Shown here: one piece after another, positions 1-7,028 of the stretch
Numbering within the stretch: the stretch's first letter is position 1
How the letters are laid out: each line of letters opens with the position of its first letter
Assembly: GCA_963578625.1 (NCBI GenBank)
Contig: CAUZEO010000081.1
Span: 1-16,206 of the forward strand
Source of the DNA: CAUZEO01 sp963578625
Lineage (GTDB): Bacteria > Verrucomicrobiota > Kiritimatiellia > SLOV01
Length of the DNA: 16,206 nucleotides
Reading direction: 5' to 3'
Made by a program: the position numbers and the translations under genes
Notes under the pieces: model-generated
What the model was told of the DNA's origin: nothing
What the model saw: only the letters and a program-made list of their open reading frames with translations
Database searches by the model: none

Positions 1-274
1 CCTGGTGCGGATCGACCGACATGAAGCCGATGAATTTATCGGGATGGCAAGCCACATAGTCGGCAATTGCATCATTCGGTGTATTCAAGCCGAACGCGAT
101 CGAGTTGATGCCGAAAACGATCGCCCGTTCCACGCCTTGCAAGGCGGCGGCGTGTCGCTCGGGCGTAACGTTCAGATCAACCCGCAACTGCGCGTTGGCG
201 CTATCAGAAGCCTGGCAGAAGACCGGCCCCCATTGTTCGCGGGTCGAGAGGTGGGTGTGGACGTCGATGATCAT
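1..274 (-). CDS. Amidohydrolase-2 family protein, N-terminal part (cut by window edge)
   Basis: An open frame begins at an ATG at 272-274 and runs off the left edge, giving 91 residues. The start reads M-I-I-D-V-H-T-H-L, with the H6-x-H8 metal-binding pair that opens amidohydrolase barrels. Further on, A-I-V-F-G-I-N and H-P-D-K-F-I-G-F-M-S-V-D-P match the second and third beta strands of the amidohydrolase_2 family (metal-dependent hydrolases and decarboxylases acting on cyclic amides, lactones or carboxylates). The catalytic C-terminal half lies outside the window, so the substrate cannot be inferred. There is no clear Shine-Dalgarno before the ATG. An in-frame TAG at 317-319 limits upstream extension, leaving only non-ATG alternatives. 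It is separated from the next minus-strand gene by a terminator and repeat, so it is probably transcribed independently. Confidence 0.8.
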   Translation of the reverse strand, partial: MIIDVHTHLSTREQWGPVFCQASDSANAQLRVDLNVTPERHAAALQGVERAIVFGINSIAFGLNTPNDAIADYVACHPDKFIGFMSVDPHQ

Positions 275-288
275 ATCGGGGAACAGGA

Positions 289-533
289 TAATGACGAATG
301 ACGAAATATTCAATGACTAATCAATAGGGACTTTGAACCACGAAGTTTGCGAAGAACACGAAATTCCGGTTACGGGGTGCAGTTCACACTTTCGATGTCG
401 CTGCTGCATGTGGATTGCCTATGTAGAACCAGATGGTTGACAAACATGGGCGGGTAAACATGAAGATTCCCCGAACCCCGCGAACTTCGTGGTTAAAAAT
501 CCGTTATCAGATTTCCGGCTTCATTCGTCATTA
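289..533. repeat. 12-bp perfect inverted repeat bracketing spacer repeat copy 1
   Basis: TAATGACGAATG at 289-300 is the exact reverse complement of CATTCGTCATTA at 522-533. The pair brackets the spacer repeat at 333-496 and begins 15 bases upstream of the amidohydrolase start codon. Copy 2 of the spacer repeat has no such pair. It could be a separate intergenic repeat family into which the spacer was inserted, or a remnant of an insertion. Confidence 0.6.
333..496. repeat. Spacer repeat, copy 1 (right arm partly deleted)
   Basis: This stretch matches 2879-3060 along its whole length, at roughly 85-90% identity by eye. Its left arm is TTGAACCACGAAG followed by GCGAAGAACACGAAA. The right arm keeps GCGAACTTCGTGGTTAA but lacks about 18 bases present in copy 2, so the dyad is incomplete here. 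The similarity continues past the arms through the terminator into the last codons of the neighbouring gene. This indicates that the repeat was copied together with the gene. Confidence 0.85.
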
Positions 534-571
534 AATAAAGCCCCGCCCCGCTTCTGCAGCGGGACGGAGGC
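532..571 (-). terminator. Intrinsic terminator of the 744-aa gene
   Basis: Read on the minus strand, a GC-rich hairpin (arms at 559-571 and 540-551, loop 552-558) is followed by a T-rich tract at 532-539. It starts 29 bases after the stop codon. The same hairpin with the same loop lies after the next paralogue at 3084-3125. Confidence 0.8.
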
Positions 572-599
572 GTGAGTTGATTCCTTTAATGGTCCTGGC

Positions 600-2834
600 T
601 TACTGCCGGATCACCCGGTACCAGAAGCCGCCACTGTCCCAGCCGTTCGGGTCGTATAGGGTCTGACCCGTTCCGTCGCCGACGGTGAACGAGCCCGTGC
701 TCTCCCAGATTGCCGGATTTTCCACACCCATGTTCAGCTGTTCCCTCGCGGCACGCTGCAACTCGTAAGTCACGTTCGAGGCACTCGTGAACGTAAGACC
801 GGTCACATCCGCCTGCGCCAGCGACTCAACCACCACCGTGCGAAGCGGCGGAGGCGCAAGCGCCTCGCCGAGAGTGAACCGAACTTCACTCAAGCCGCCT
901 TCGGCTGATGTTGAACTGATACCAAAGTCGTGCATGAAGTTACATTCGGCAGAGTCCGCGCCGAGGAAGATGACATATTGCGCCGAGGCATCCATCGTGA
1001 TTTTCTGGAATGGAATGTTCTGGTCTCCGCTGGCCAAATCGAACACGAATGTGCCCAAGGCGGTCCAATCCCCTTCCATATCGCTTCCAAACCCGTTGCC
1101 GTTTCCGATGCTGGTGTACTTGATCGTCACTTCCTTCATGCCCTGCATCGACCACCTGTGGCCCGGGTCCTCTCCGTCGCCCGGCGAGGGATCTTCGTTG
1201 TAGTTCCAGATCAGGATATCGAAAATTCCGTATGCCTGGTCGAACGAGAATTCCGTCCAGTAGCGCATCGTGCTTCCGCCGGCCCACCGGTCACCCAGAT
1301 CAGGACTCTGGTTGAATCCCATCGTCGTAGATCCCGGACTTGGGCCGAACAGGTTGTCCGTGTGGAAGCAACCGGTTTCGTCGATGCCGCTTCCGTTGAT
1401 CGCGTTGATCATTTCGCGGAAGGGCTTGTCGTTGGCGGTGCGGACACTCACTGCGCTCGTTGTATCCCAGTTGTTCGAAATGCTCGGATTACCAATGGCC
1501 GGGGCGATTCCGCAACCCGGCGGCGGCAACAGCGCGCTGTACCGGTAAAAGGCCTGCGCGTCTGAATCGTCGTCTCCAACCAGGACGATGTTGGTGTTGA
1601 GTCCCGCGATGTAGGAAGGAAGATCGGCCCAGTCCGGATTCAGGCTGGTCGCCCGCTCCAGGTCGTATCGATCGACGTCCCGAGCGGAAAGGCCTATTTC
1701 CAGTGCGTTGTTCGCAATGGTCTCGGTCGTTTCCACGCAGAATCCCGGTGCGCAAACCGTTTCGGCTCCCGAGGGGGTTCCGCCGGCGCCTGTGCAGAGG
1801 GATGTCAGCATGTCCTGGCAGGTATCGTCCGCGAAGCAGCAGGCTTCCAGCTGCGGGCACGTGGCCGTTCCACAGGAAGTGAAGATCCCCTGCGGCAGCT
1901 CTTGTTGCGATGCGCATGTGGTCGACAGCAGATCCTGGCAGGTTCCGTCGTTGAAGCAGCAGGCTTCCGGCTGCGGGCACGCGGTCGTGGCGCAGGTTGA
2001 CGACGCGCCCTGTGAAGTACCGTCCTGGCCCGTGCAAACGAGAGGTTCGAGGTCCTGGCAGGTCCCGTCGCCGAAGCAGCAGGCTTCCGGGGGATTCAGG
2101 CAGACGATGCTGAGACATTCTGAGCCCGGACCTTGCGGGGTCCCGCCCGCGGTCGTGCAGTCCGCCGGTTCCATGTCCTGGCAGGTGGGGTCAATGAAGC
2201 AGCAGGCTTGCATGGTGTTCGTGTTGCCGAGTCCCGTGGGATCGCCGTATACGCGCACTTCGCTGATCCCGACGGCGAAGTCGTTCGCGGTTCCGTCAAT
2301 GGTGAACCGCCAGCTATGGTTTGGAGAGGCATCCGATGTGATGCGGATGAACCGTGCCGTTTGTCCGGTCAAGTCGATCGCAATCGACGCGGTCGTAGGG
2401 CCGGTCCCGTCCGCCGGCGCAATGGGAATGTCACCCGTAAACACGGTGGTTGGTGGGCCGCCATGTTCGCGCACCTCGACGGTTGCCCCTTTAATCCCCT
2501 GTTTGACCCAGCGCGGTTCGTTATCGTTCCAGATTACAAGATCGGTTAGAGCGAAACTCTGCCCCAGATCGTACTCGATGAAAACCGGCGGCTCCGCGGC
2601 ACAACAGAGGAGACCGATATCAACAAACACATCCGTACTATGCGTGTCGTTGGCGGCGCCCGCGGATCCCGAATCCCCGGACATGCCCGAGTCGTTATAG
2701 GTCTTGTCCATGGTTCGGGAACTATGCTCCGGAGAGCCGACATGGCTCAGGATGGTGAGATGTTGCGCCGAAGCCACGGTCACCCCGGCCGCCGTCGCAA
2801 TCAACCAAGTCAGGATCGTTTTCATTGTCTTCAT
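600..2834 (-). CDS. Secreted modular protein: discoidin-like / six-Cys repeats / T modules (744 aa)
   Basis: The start ATG at 2834 is preceded by AGGAGGAG at about 10 bases, which favours it over a second in-frame ATG at 2825. Residues 1-24 form a signal peptide ending A-S-A-Q. Domains in order: discoidin (F5/8 type C)-like D1 about 25-198, with W-N-D-N at 102-105 and the closing S-E-V-R-V-Y; four six-cysteine repeats 210-367; T module about 388-433; D2 about 445-656, with I-W-N-Y-N and G-L-S-E-V-R-F; and a final T module 676-744 ending W-Y-R-V-I-R-Q. There is no membrane helix apart from the signal. Discoidin-like folds commonly bind carbohydrate or lipid, but the ligand here is unknown. No catalytic motif is visible. 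It is a tandem paralogue of the gene at 3140-6625, with near-identical DNA in the D1 and Cys-repeat parts. An exported binding or surface protein is likely. Confidence 0.85.
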   Translation of the reverse strand: MKTMKTILTWLIATAAGVTVASAQHLTILSHVGSPEHSSRTMDKTYNDSGMSGDSGSAGAANDTHSTDVFVDIGLLCCAAEPPVFIEYDLGQSFALTDLVIWNDNEPRWVKQGIKGATVEVREHGGPPTTVFTGDIPIAPADGTGPTTASIAIDLTGQTARFIRITSDASPNHSWRFTIDGTANDFAVGISEVRVYGDPTGLGNTNTMQACCFIDPTCQDMEPADCTTAGGTPQGPGSECLSIVCLNPPEACCFGDGTCQDLEPLVCTGQDGTSQGASSTCATTACPQPEACCFNDGTCQDLLSTTCASQQELPQGIFTSCGTATCPQLEACCFADDTCQDMLTSLCTGAGGTPSGAETVCAPGFCVETTETIANNALEIGLSARDVDRYDLERATSLNPDWADLPSYIAGLNTNIVLVGDDDSDAQAFYRYSALLPPPGCGIAPAIGNPSISNNWDTTSAVSVRTANDKPFREMINAINGSGIDETGCFHTDNLFGPSPGSTTMGFNQSPDLGDRWAGGSTMRYWTEFSFDQAYGIFDILIWNYNEDPSPGDGEDPGHRWSMQGMKEVTIKYTSIGNGNGFGSDMEGDWTALGTFVFDLASGDQNIPFQKITMDASAQYVIFLGADSAECNFMHDFGISSTSAEGGLSEVRFTLGEALAPPPLRTVVVESLAQADVTGLTFTSASNVTYELQRAAREQLNMGVENPAIWESTGSFTVGDGTGQTLYDPNGWDSGGFWYRVIRQ
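1734..2207 (-). repeat. Four in-frame six-cysteine repeats (~120 bp each)
   Basis: In the 744-aa protein, units begin A-C-C-F at residues 210, 251, 291 and 331. The pattern is ACCF-x-D-x-TCQD-x(5)-C-x(8-10)-G-x(4)-C-x(4)-C, six cysteines per unit, linked by P-Q-[PL]-E-A. Such units are known from secreted proteins of Planctomycetes and relatives. Three disulfides per unit is inferred from the even cysteine count. The DNA is also strongly repetitive, for example TCCTGGCAGGT recurring about every 120 bp. Confidence 0.85.
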
Positions 2835-2878
2835 TCTGATGTACTCCTCCTCGCAGAATATCGGGATGCGGAGAATCT

Positions 2879-3060
2879 TGAACCACGAAGTTCGCGAAGA
2901 ACACGAAATTTCGGTTGCGGGGTGCGGTTCACACTTTCAACGTCGCCGCTGAATGTGGATTGCCGATGTAGAATCAGGTGGTTGACAACTATGGGCGGAT
3001 AAACATGAAGATTCTCCGAACCTCACAAAATTTCGTGTCTTTCGCGAACTTCGTGGTCAA
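2879..3060. repeat. Spacer repeat, copy 2, with ~33-bp terminal inverted repeats
   Basis: The left arm at 2879-2912 starts TTGAACCACGAAGTTCGCGA. The right arm at 3027-3060 is its near-perfect reverse complement, with one indel and a short mismatch around GAAGA/GAAAGA. The 182-bp unit contains no open reading frame of note and lies between the two large paralogues. The form resembles a small non-autonomous inverted-repeat element. Similarity with copy 1 extends beyond the arms, however, so the copying seen here is by segmental duplication. Confidence 0.8.
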
Positions 3061-3083
3061 AACACTCGTTATCGGATTTCCGG

Positions 3084-3125
3084 AAAAGAAAAGCCCCCGC
3101 CCCGCTTCTGCAGCGGGACGGGGGC
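3084..3125 (-). terminator. Intrinsic terminator of the 1161-aa gene
   Basis: The arms at 3113-3125 and 3093-3105 pair over 13 positions with a 7-base loop (3106-3112). The single non-Watson-Crick position is G-U in minus-strand RNA but C-A in plus-strand RNA, which supports minus-strand use. A tract read as TTTTCTTTT on the minus strand follows at 3084-3092. Confidence 0.9.
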
Positions 3126-3139
3126 GTGAGTTGATTACT

Positions 3140-6100
3140 TTATTTGGGAACCACCCGGTACCAGAAGTCGGCATTGTAACCGGCCGGATCGTATAGCGAC
3201 TGGGTGCCGCCGTCGCCCGTGGTCCTGGCGCCCGTGTTCTGGAACACCGCGCCAGCGACGTTGGTCGAGGGGCCGTGGAAGAACCGTACTTCGGATATGC
3301 CGGCATCGTTGGTGTACGCCCCATTACTGTGGTTCTCATCATCGGGCGGGAAGCCGGTGTTGATGAGCGCCACGTATTGGGCCGACACGCCACCCAGATC
3401 GAGCATAGCATTGGGTAGGGACGGAACGGCGCCGCCGCCGATGGGAAGGGTCCCGGTGTGCACCGTCGTCCAATCGGATGTATCGGTCCCGCCGGTGGTC
3501 GACACCTGGACTTCTATGAATTGCCATCCGAATATCGGCCACGCGCTTTCGTTCCAGTTCCAGATCCACATGTTGGCCAGATCGTAGGCCTGGTCAAACG
3601 CGTAGGTGATATAGTGGCTACCCGGTGTTTGTCCCGCGTTCTGCGCTACGCCATTTACACCGGGTCCGCCTTCCCCATCGTTCCTCGCAAGAAACATACT
3701 GGGGTCTGGGGCGCTCGGGTTGCCGACCTTGTGAAACTCACAGTTAGCGCCTGAAAGACCCACACCGTTGATTGATGTGATCGCCTCGCGTTCGCCCGCT
3801 TCACCGGAGTGTTCCTGGATCGTCACCAGACTGGTGATGGCGCAGTTCTCATCAAGGCCAAGCGGCTCGATCCGCGCTGCCCGTTGCAGCTCGTATACCG
3901 TATTGGATACGGTCGCAAAGCTGAAACATTCCTGATCGCCAACGGACGACGCTACAATCGCCGGAGGTGGCGGCTGTTCAGACAGGACAAACCGCACTTC
4001 GGAAAGGGCTACGTCAGGATTCGCTCCAGCGTTGTGGTTGGACTCTTCTAAAACAGCCGTCCCCAGAATCACCACGTACTGCGCCGTATCGTTGATGCTG
4101 ATGGTATCGGTCACTCCAATGTGTCCCGGAGAACTCAGGGTGCCGGCCCGGTTCAGGGAGATCACGTTACCCGTTCCGCCGACCTGGGTCCAGTCGGAGA
4201 ACGTGTCACTACCCCAACCAGCGTCCGCATCCGTAGAGTCCGGAATCGCCCCGCCTCCGCCGACCGTGGTGTAGAATATCTGACAATCTTTCATCCCCTG
4301 TTGAGTCCAACCGCCGGGGGCGCTTTCGGCGTAGTTCCAAATGAGCATGTCCGAGATGCCCGTCGCGGATCCCAAGTTGAATTCGACCCAGACGCCGTCA
4401 CTGGTCGATGCGAAACGATCGGCATTGACGTTTCCACCCGCGGCCAGCCACATCAGGTCCGTCGGCGGATTGTTTTCGTGCTCTGCACCGTTGGCCGCTA
4501 TTCCGGCGCCGTTGATGAGGCCTATCACCGGGCGAGGGTGTACGCTCTGGGAATTCGCCCGTGCGCTCACCTCACTGGTCGTATCCCAGCCATTTTCCGA
4601 GCTGGGATTGCCGACCGCTATGAGTGCTGCATCGCTGCCGTAGCGGTAGAAGGCATTCGGATCGCCACGGCCTGAAACCAGGGTGGCTGTTCCGCCGTCG
4701 CCGACATGGAAGGACGGATCGGCATCCGCCCAATCATCCGGATTCAAGCTGGTAGCCCTCTGCATGTTGTAAGTGACCCCGACGAAGTCGTCGATATTGT
4801 TGGCTACGACATTGGTCGCTGTGCCCAACGTGGCCGCCACGCAATCCACAAACGAGCATGTGGTGTCCGCGCCTTGGGACACTCCGCTGATCCCGGCGCA
4901 GAGGGTGGTCAGAAGGTCCTGGCACGTCCCGTCCGTCAGGCAGCAGGCTTCCAGCTGCGGACATACGAAGGTCGCGCAGGCGGAGAAGAATCCTCCAGGG
5001 ACTCCGACCTGTGTCGTGCAGTCGGTCGTGAGCAGATCCTGGCAGGTGCCATCATTGAAGCAGCAGGCTTCAGGCTGCGGACATGCGGTAGTGCCGCAGG
5101 TAGAAGCAGCGCCCTGGGCGACTCCGCCCTGGCCACTACAGACAATAGGATCGATGTCCTGGCAGGTGCCGTCGTTGAAACAACATGCTTCCGCGACCTG
5201 CGGGCAGACCGTGCTCAGGCATTCGGAGCCCGGTCCCTGCGGGGTACCGCCTGCGTTCGTGCAATCGGCGACTTCCATTTGCTGGCAGGTGCCGTCGATG
5301 AAGCAGCAGGCCTGCATGGTGCTCGTGTTGCCGAGTCCTGTGGGATCGCCGTATACGCGGACTTCGCTGAGAACGACGTCGGGATTGGAGGCACCCATGA
5401 AGTCGAAGAGATGGCTATGATTCGGGGGGGCTGCTGAGTCGAAACGGATGTAGCGTGCCGTCTGTCCGGTCAAGTCAACCTCGAGGGATGCTGCCGTAGG
5501 GCCGTCACCCGCCGCAGGCGCAATGGGCACATCACCGCTAAATACTTCAGTTGCCGCGCCTCCCTGCTCGCGAACCGTAATGACTACCTCCTTCATTCCC
5601 TGGGCATGCCACGTGCCCCCCGCTTCGTTGGAATTCCAGATTACAAGATCGGTTAGAGCGAAACTTTGCCCCAGATCGTACTCGAGGAATGCAATGTCGT
5701 TACCGGGCTGAACGACACCCATCGTATTGACCACATCTGTGTCATGCGTGTCGTCGGTAAACGCGAGCGCGGATCCCGAGTCGCCGGACATGCCGGAGTC
5801 GTCGTATGTTTTGGAAATGATTCGGCCACTATGCTCTGCGTTGAATGTAGCACTTTGAATGGTGAGATGTTGCGCCGACACCACTGTCGGCTGGAAAGCC
5901 GTATCACGAAGCACAATATTGTCTATGTCACCTGGGAAACCGTCCAAATATTCCCCGTTAGCAATGAGCAGGTCGTCGGCGTTGTCAAAGGAACTACCAC
6001 TGACCATAAACTCCTTATCCACCAAGACACCATCTACATAGAACTCCATTGTGCCAAATTCACCACCGCCGGCCCTATTCACAACCGCATCAATATGAAC

Positions 6101-6625
6101 CCATTCACCGGTAAGAATAAAACTTTCATCGAATTGCAGATCGGTCTTGCCGTCGTTCACGCCACCGTCTGCGGCATCATATTCCATGAAAAAATCGCCA
6201 AGAGCAAAATAGAGCTCATACCGAATGAAGTCTCCTTTGTTGCAAAGATAGTAAACTCCACCGCTGGCCGTGCCTCTAACGTCCATACTAATGGTGAAGC
6301 TACCGGTACCAAAGTTTAATGCAGCATCATCAGCAATTGTTATTTGACCGGTCCCATCAAAGTGCAAGGAATCACTGCCACCACCAGGCAGACCGGATCC
6401 GAACCCATTCCAGCTCACGCCACCGGATAAGGTGCCGTCGTTACTACCGATACTATCAGCTACGTTTAGGCCAGAACCATCCTCCATTTCCCACTGCGCT
6501 GTTGTTGTAGCTAAAGCGTTACCAGTTATAAACAATACTGAAACCAGAGTTACTAAATACTTCTTCATCAGTTCTCTCCCGCTCAAAAAGCCAAGAACCC
6601 AAATCGTGTTGCTGATTCTCTTCAT
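3140..6625 (-). CDS. Secreted modular protein: LamG-like / discoidin-like x3 / six-Cys repeats / split T module (1161 aa)
   Basis: I chose ATG 6625 (GGAGG five bases upstream). A second start, ATG 6568, has GGGAGAG five bases upstream and directly begins a clean signal peptide M-K-K-Y-L-V-T ... N-A-L-A, so either may be used. With 6625 as residue 1: signal region 1-39; LamG-like (concanavalin fold) about 44-244; S-A-Q-H-L-T-I, like the signal-peptide exit of the 744-aa paralogue, 250-256; D1 about 257-430; four six-Cys repeats 439-595; T 615-662; D2 about 670-882; first half of a T module 895-918; D3 about 927-1120; second half of the T module 1122-1161, ending W-Y-R-V-V-P-K. LamG and discoidin folds usually bind glycans, but the ligand here is unknown and no catalytic residues are apparent. 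Compared with the 744-aa paralogue it has gained LamG and D3. The LamG part has lower GC than the rest. Confidence 0.85.
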   Translation of the reverse strand: MKRISNTIWVLGFLSGRELMKKYLVTLVSVLFITGNALATTTAQWEMEDGSGLNVADSIGSNDGTLSGGVSWNGFGSGLPGGGSDSLHFDGTGQITIADDAALNFGTGSFTISMDVRGTASGGVYYLCNKGDFIRYELYFALGDFFMEYDAADGGVNDGKTDLQFDESFILTGEWVHIDAVVNRAGGGEFGTMEFYVDGVLVDKEFMVSGSSFDNADDLLIANGEYLDGFPGDIDNIVLRDTAFQPTVVSAQHLTIQSATFNAEHSGRIISKTYDDSGMSGDSGSALAFTDDTHDTDVVNTMGVVQPGNDIAFLEYDLGQSFALTDLVIWNSNEAGGTWHAQGMKEVVITVREQGGAATEVFSGDVPIAPAAGDGPTAASLEVDLTGQTARYIRFDSAAPPNHSHLFDFMGASNPDVVLSEVRVYGDPTGLGNTSTMQACCFIDGTCQQMEVADCTNAGGTPQGPGSECLSTVCPQVAEACCFNDGTCQDIDPIVCSGQGGVAQGAASTCGTTACPQPEACCFNDGTCQDLLTTDCTTQVGVPGGFFSACATFVCPQLEACCLTDGTCQDLLTTLCAGISGVSQGADTTCSFVDCVAATLGTATNVVANNIDDFVGVTYNMQRATSLNPDDWADADPSFHVGDGGTATLVSGRGDPNAFYRYGSDAALIAVGNPSSENGWDTTSEVSARANSQSVHPRPVIGLINGAGIAANGAEHENNPPTDLMWLAAGGNVNADRFASTSDGVWVEFNLGSATGISDMLIWNYAESAPGGWTQQGMKDCQIFYTTVGGGGAIPDSTDADAGWGSDTFSDWTQVGGTGNVISLNRAGTLSSPGHIGVTDTISINDTAQYVVILGTAVLEESNHNAGANPDVALSEVRFVLSEQPPPPAIVASSVGDQECFSFATVSNTVYELQRAARIEPLGLDENCAITSLVTIQEHSGEAGEREAITSINGVGLSGANCEFHKVGNPSAPDPSMFLARNDGEGGPGVNGVAQNAGQTPGSHYITYAFDQAYDLANMWIWNWNESAWPIFGWQFIEVQVSTTGGTDTSDWTTVHTGTLPIGGGAVPSLPNAMLDLGGVSAQYVALINTGFPPDDENHSNGAYTNDAGISEVRFFHGPSTNVAGAVFQNTGARTTGDGGTQSLYDPAGYNADFWYRVVPK
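4841..5311 (-). repeat. Four in-frame six-cysteine repeats (~120 bp each), paralogous set
   Basis: In the 1161-aa protein, four units start A-C-C-[FL] at residues 439, 480, 520 and 560, with the same six-Cys pattern and P-Q-x-E-A linkers as at 1734-2207. The order of unit variants is the same in both genes, so the array was duplicated as a block and not expanded independently. Confidence 0.85.
5888..6580 (-). other. Inserted segment: ribosome site, signal peptide and LamG-like domain
   Basis: Aligning the two tandem paralogues shows M-K-x-x-x-x-T-I-x-x-x at the start of both and T-V-[AV]-S-A-Q-H-L-T-I at the exit of the signal peptide. In this gene about 690 bases lie between those two parts. 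The extra DNA carries its own GGGAGAG, ATG (6568), signal peptide and LamG-like domain (W-E-M-E-D-G-S-G at the start, D-N-I-V-L-R-D at the end). Hand-counted GC in 60-base lines is 38-53% here, against 63% at 5221-5280. Confidence 0.65.
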
Positions 6626-6742
6626 GGTCTCCTCCACTTTGGTTTGGTGTGTACTGTTCCGTGCTCCGAGTATTCTCTTACTCCTATTTCTATCGGAAAG
6701 TCCCTCGCATGCCAACCCTCAACATTCGCAGAAAATCTCATT

Positions 6743-6819
6743 ATGGGCATTTTGGGGCATTTTGGGGCATTTTGGGGCATTTTGGGGCATTTTGGGGCAT
6801 TTTCGGGCCATTTCAGGGG
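6743..6819. repeat. 10-bp tandem repeat (about 7.5 units)
   Basis: Five exact copies of TTTGGGGCAT run from 6751 to 6800. A degenerate copy lies before (6741-6750) and two decaying copies follow to 6819. The unit is close to one helical turn. The array lies about 120 bases upstream of the 1161-aa gene start and directly abuts the sulfatase remnant. Confidence 0.9.
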
Positions 6820-6840
6820 TAAACTGCCGGAGGTGCCAGC

Positions 6841-6972
6841 TCATAACCGCATCCCCTCCGCCGCCAGCCGGTCCAGGTTCTGCGTCTGCACCACCGGATC
6901 CCCCGCATAGCCCGAGACCGATGCCGCATGCTCATCGGTCAGGATCAACAGGATGTTCGGGCGATCCGCCAT
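6841..6972 (-). pseudogene. Truncated sulfatase N-terminus (43 aa)
   Basis: From ATG 6970-6972 the frame gives M-A-D-R-P-N-I-L-L-I-L-T-D-E-H-A, then G-Y-A-G-D and Q-N-L-D-R-L-A-A-E-G-M-R-L, then TGA at 6841-6843. This is the canonical opening of the type I sulfatase family, containing the first metal-binding acidic residue (T-D-E-H). It stops just before the region that would hold the catalytic C/S-x-P-S/A-R motif. The remaining ~400 residues are absent, and the frame is replaced by unrelated DNA next to the 10-bp repeat array. It cannot encode an active enzyme. Sulfatases are numerous in PVC bacteria that degrade sulfated glycans, so this is a relic of that repertoire. Confidence 0.8.
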
Positions 6973-7028
6973 GTCCTATTCTTAAAGGCGTAACCCGATA
7001 ATTAAGGACCCCGCCTGAAATGAAGCTG

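Noticed and set aside
1708..2700. A 330-codon plus-strand open frame opposite the 744-aa gene
   Set aside because: It is antisense to the Cys-repeat and D1 regions, has no domain, and its repeated peptide is only the complement of the Cys units. The minus-strand protein has a signal peptide, ribosome site and paralogues.
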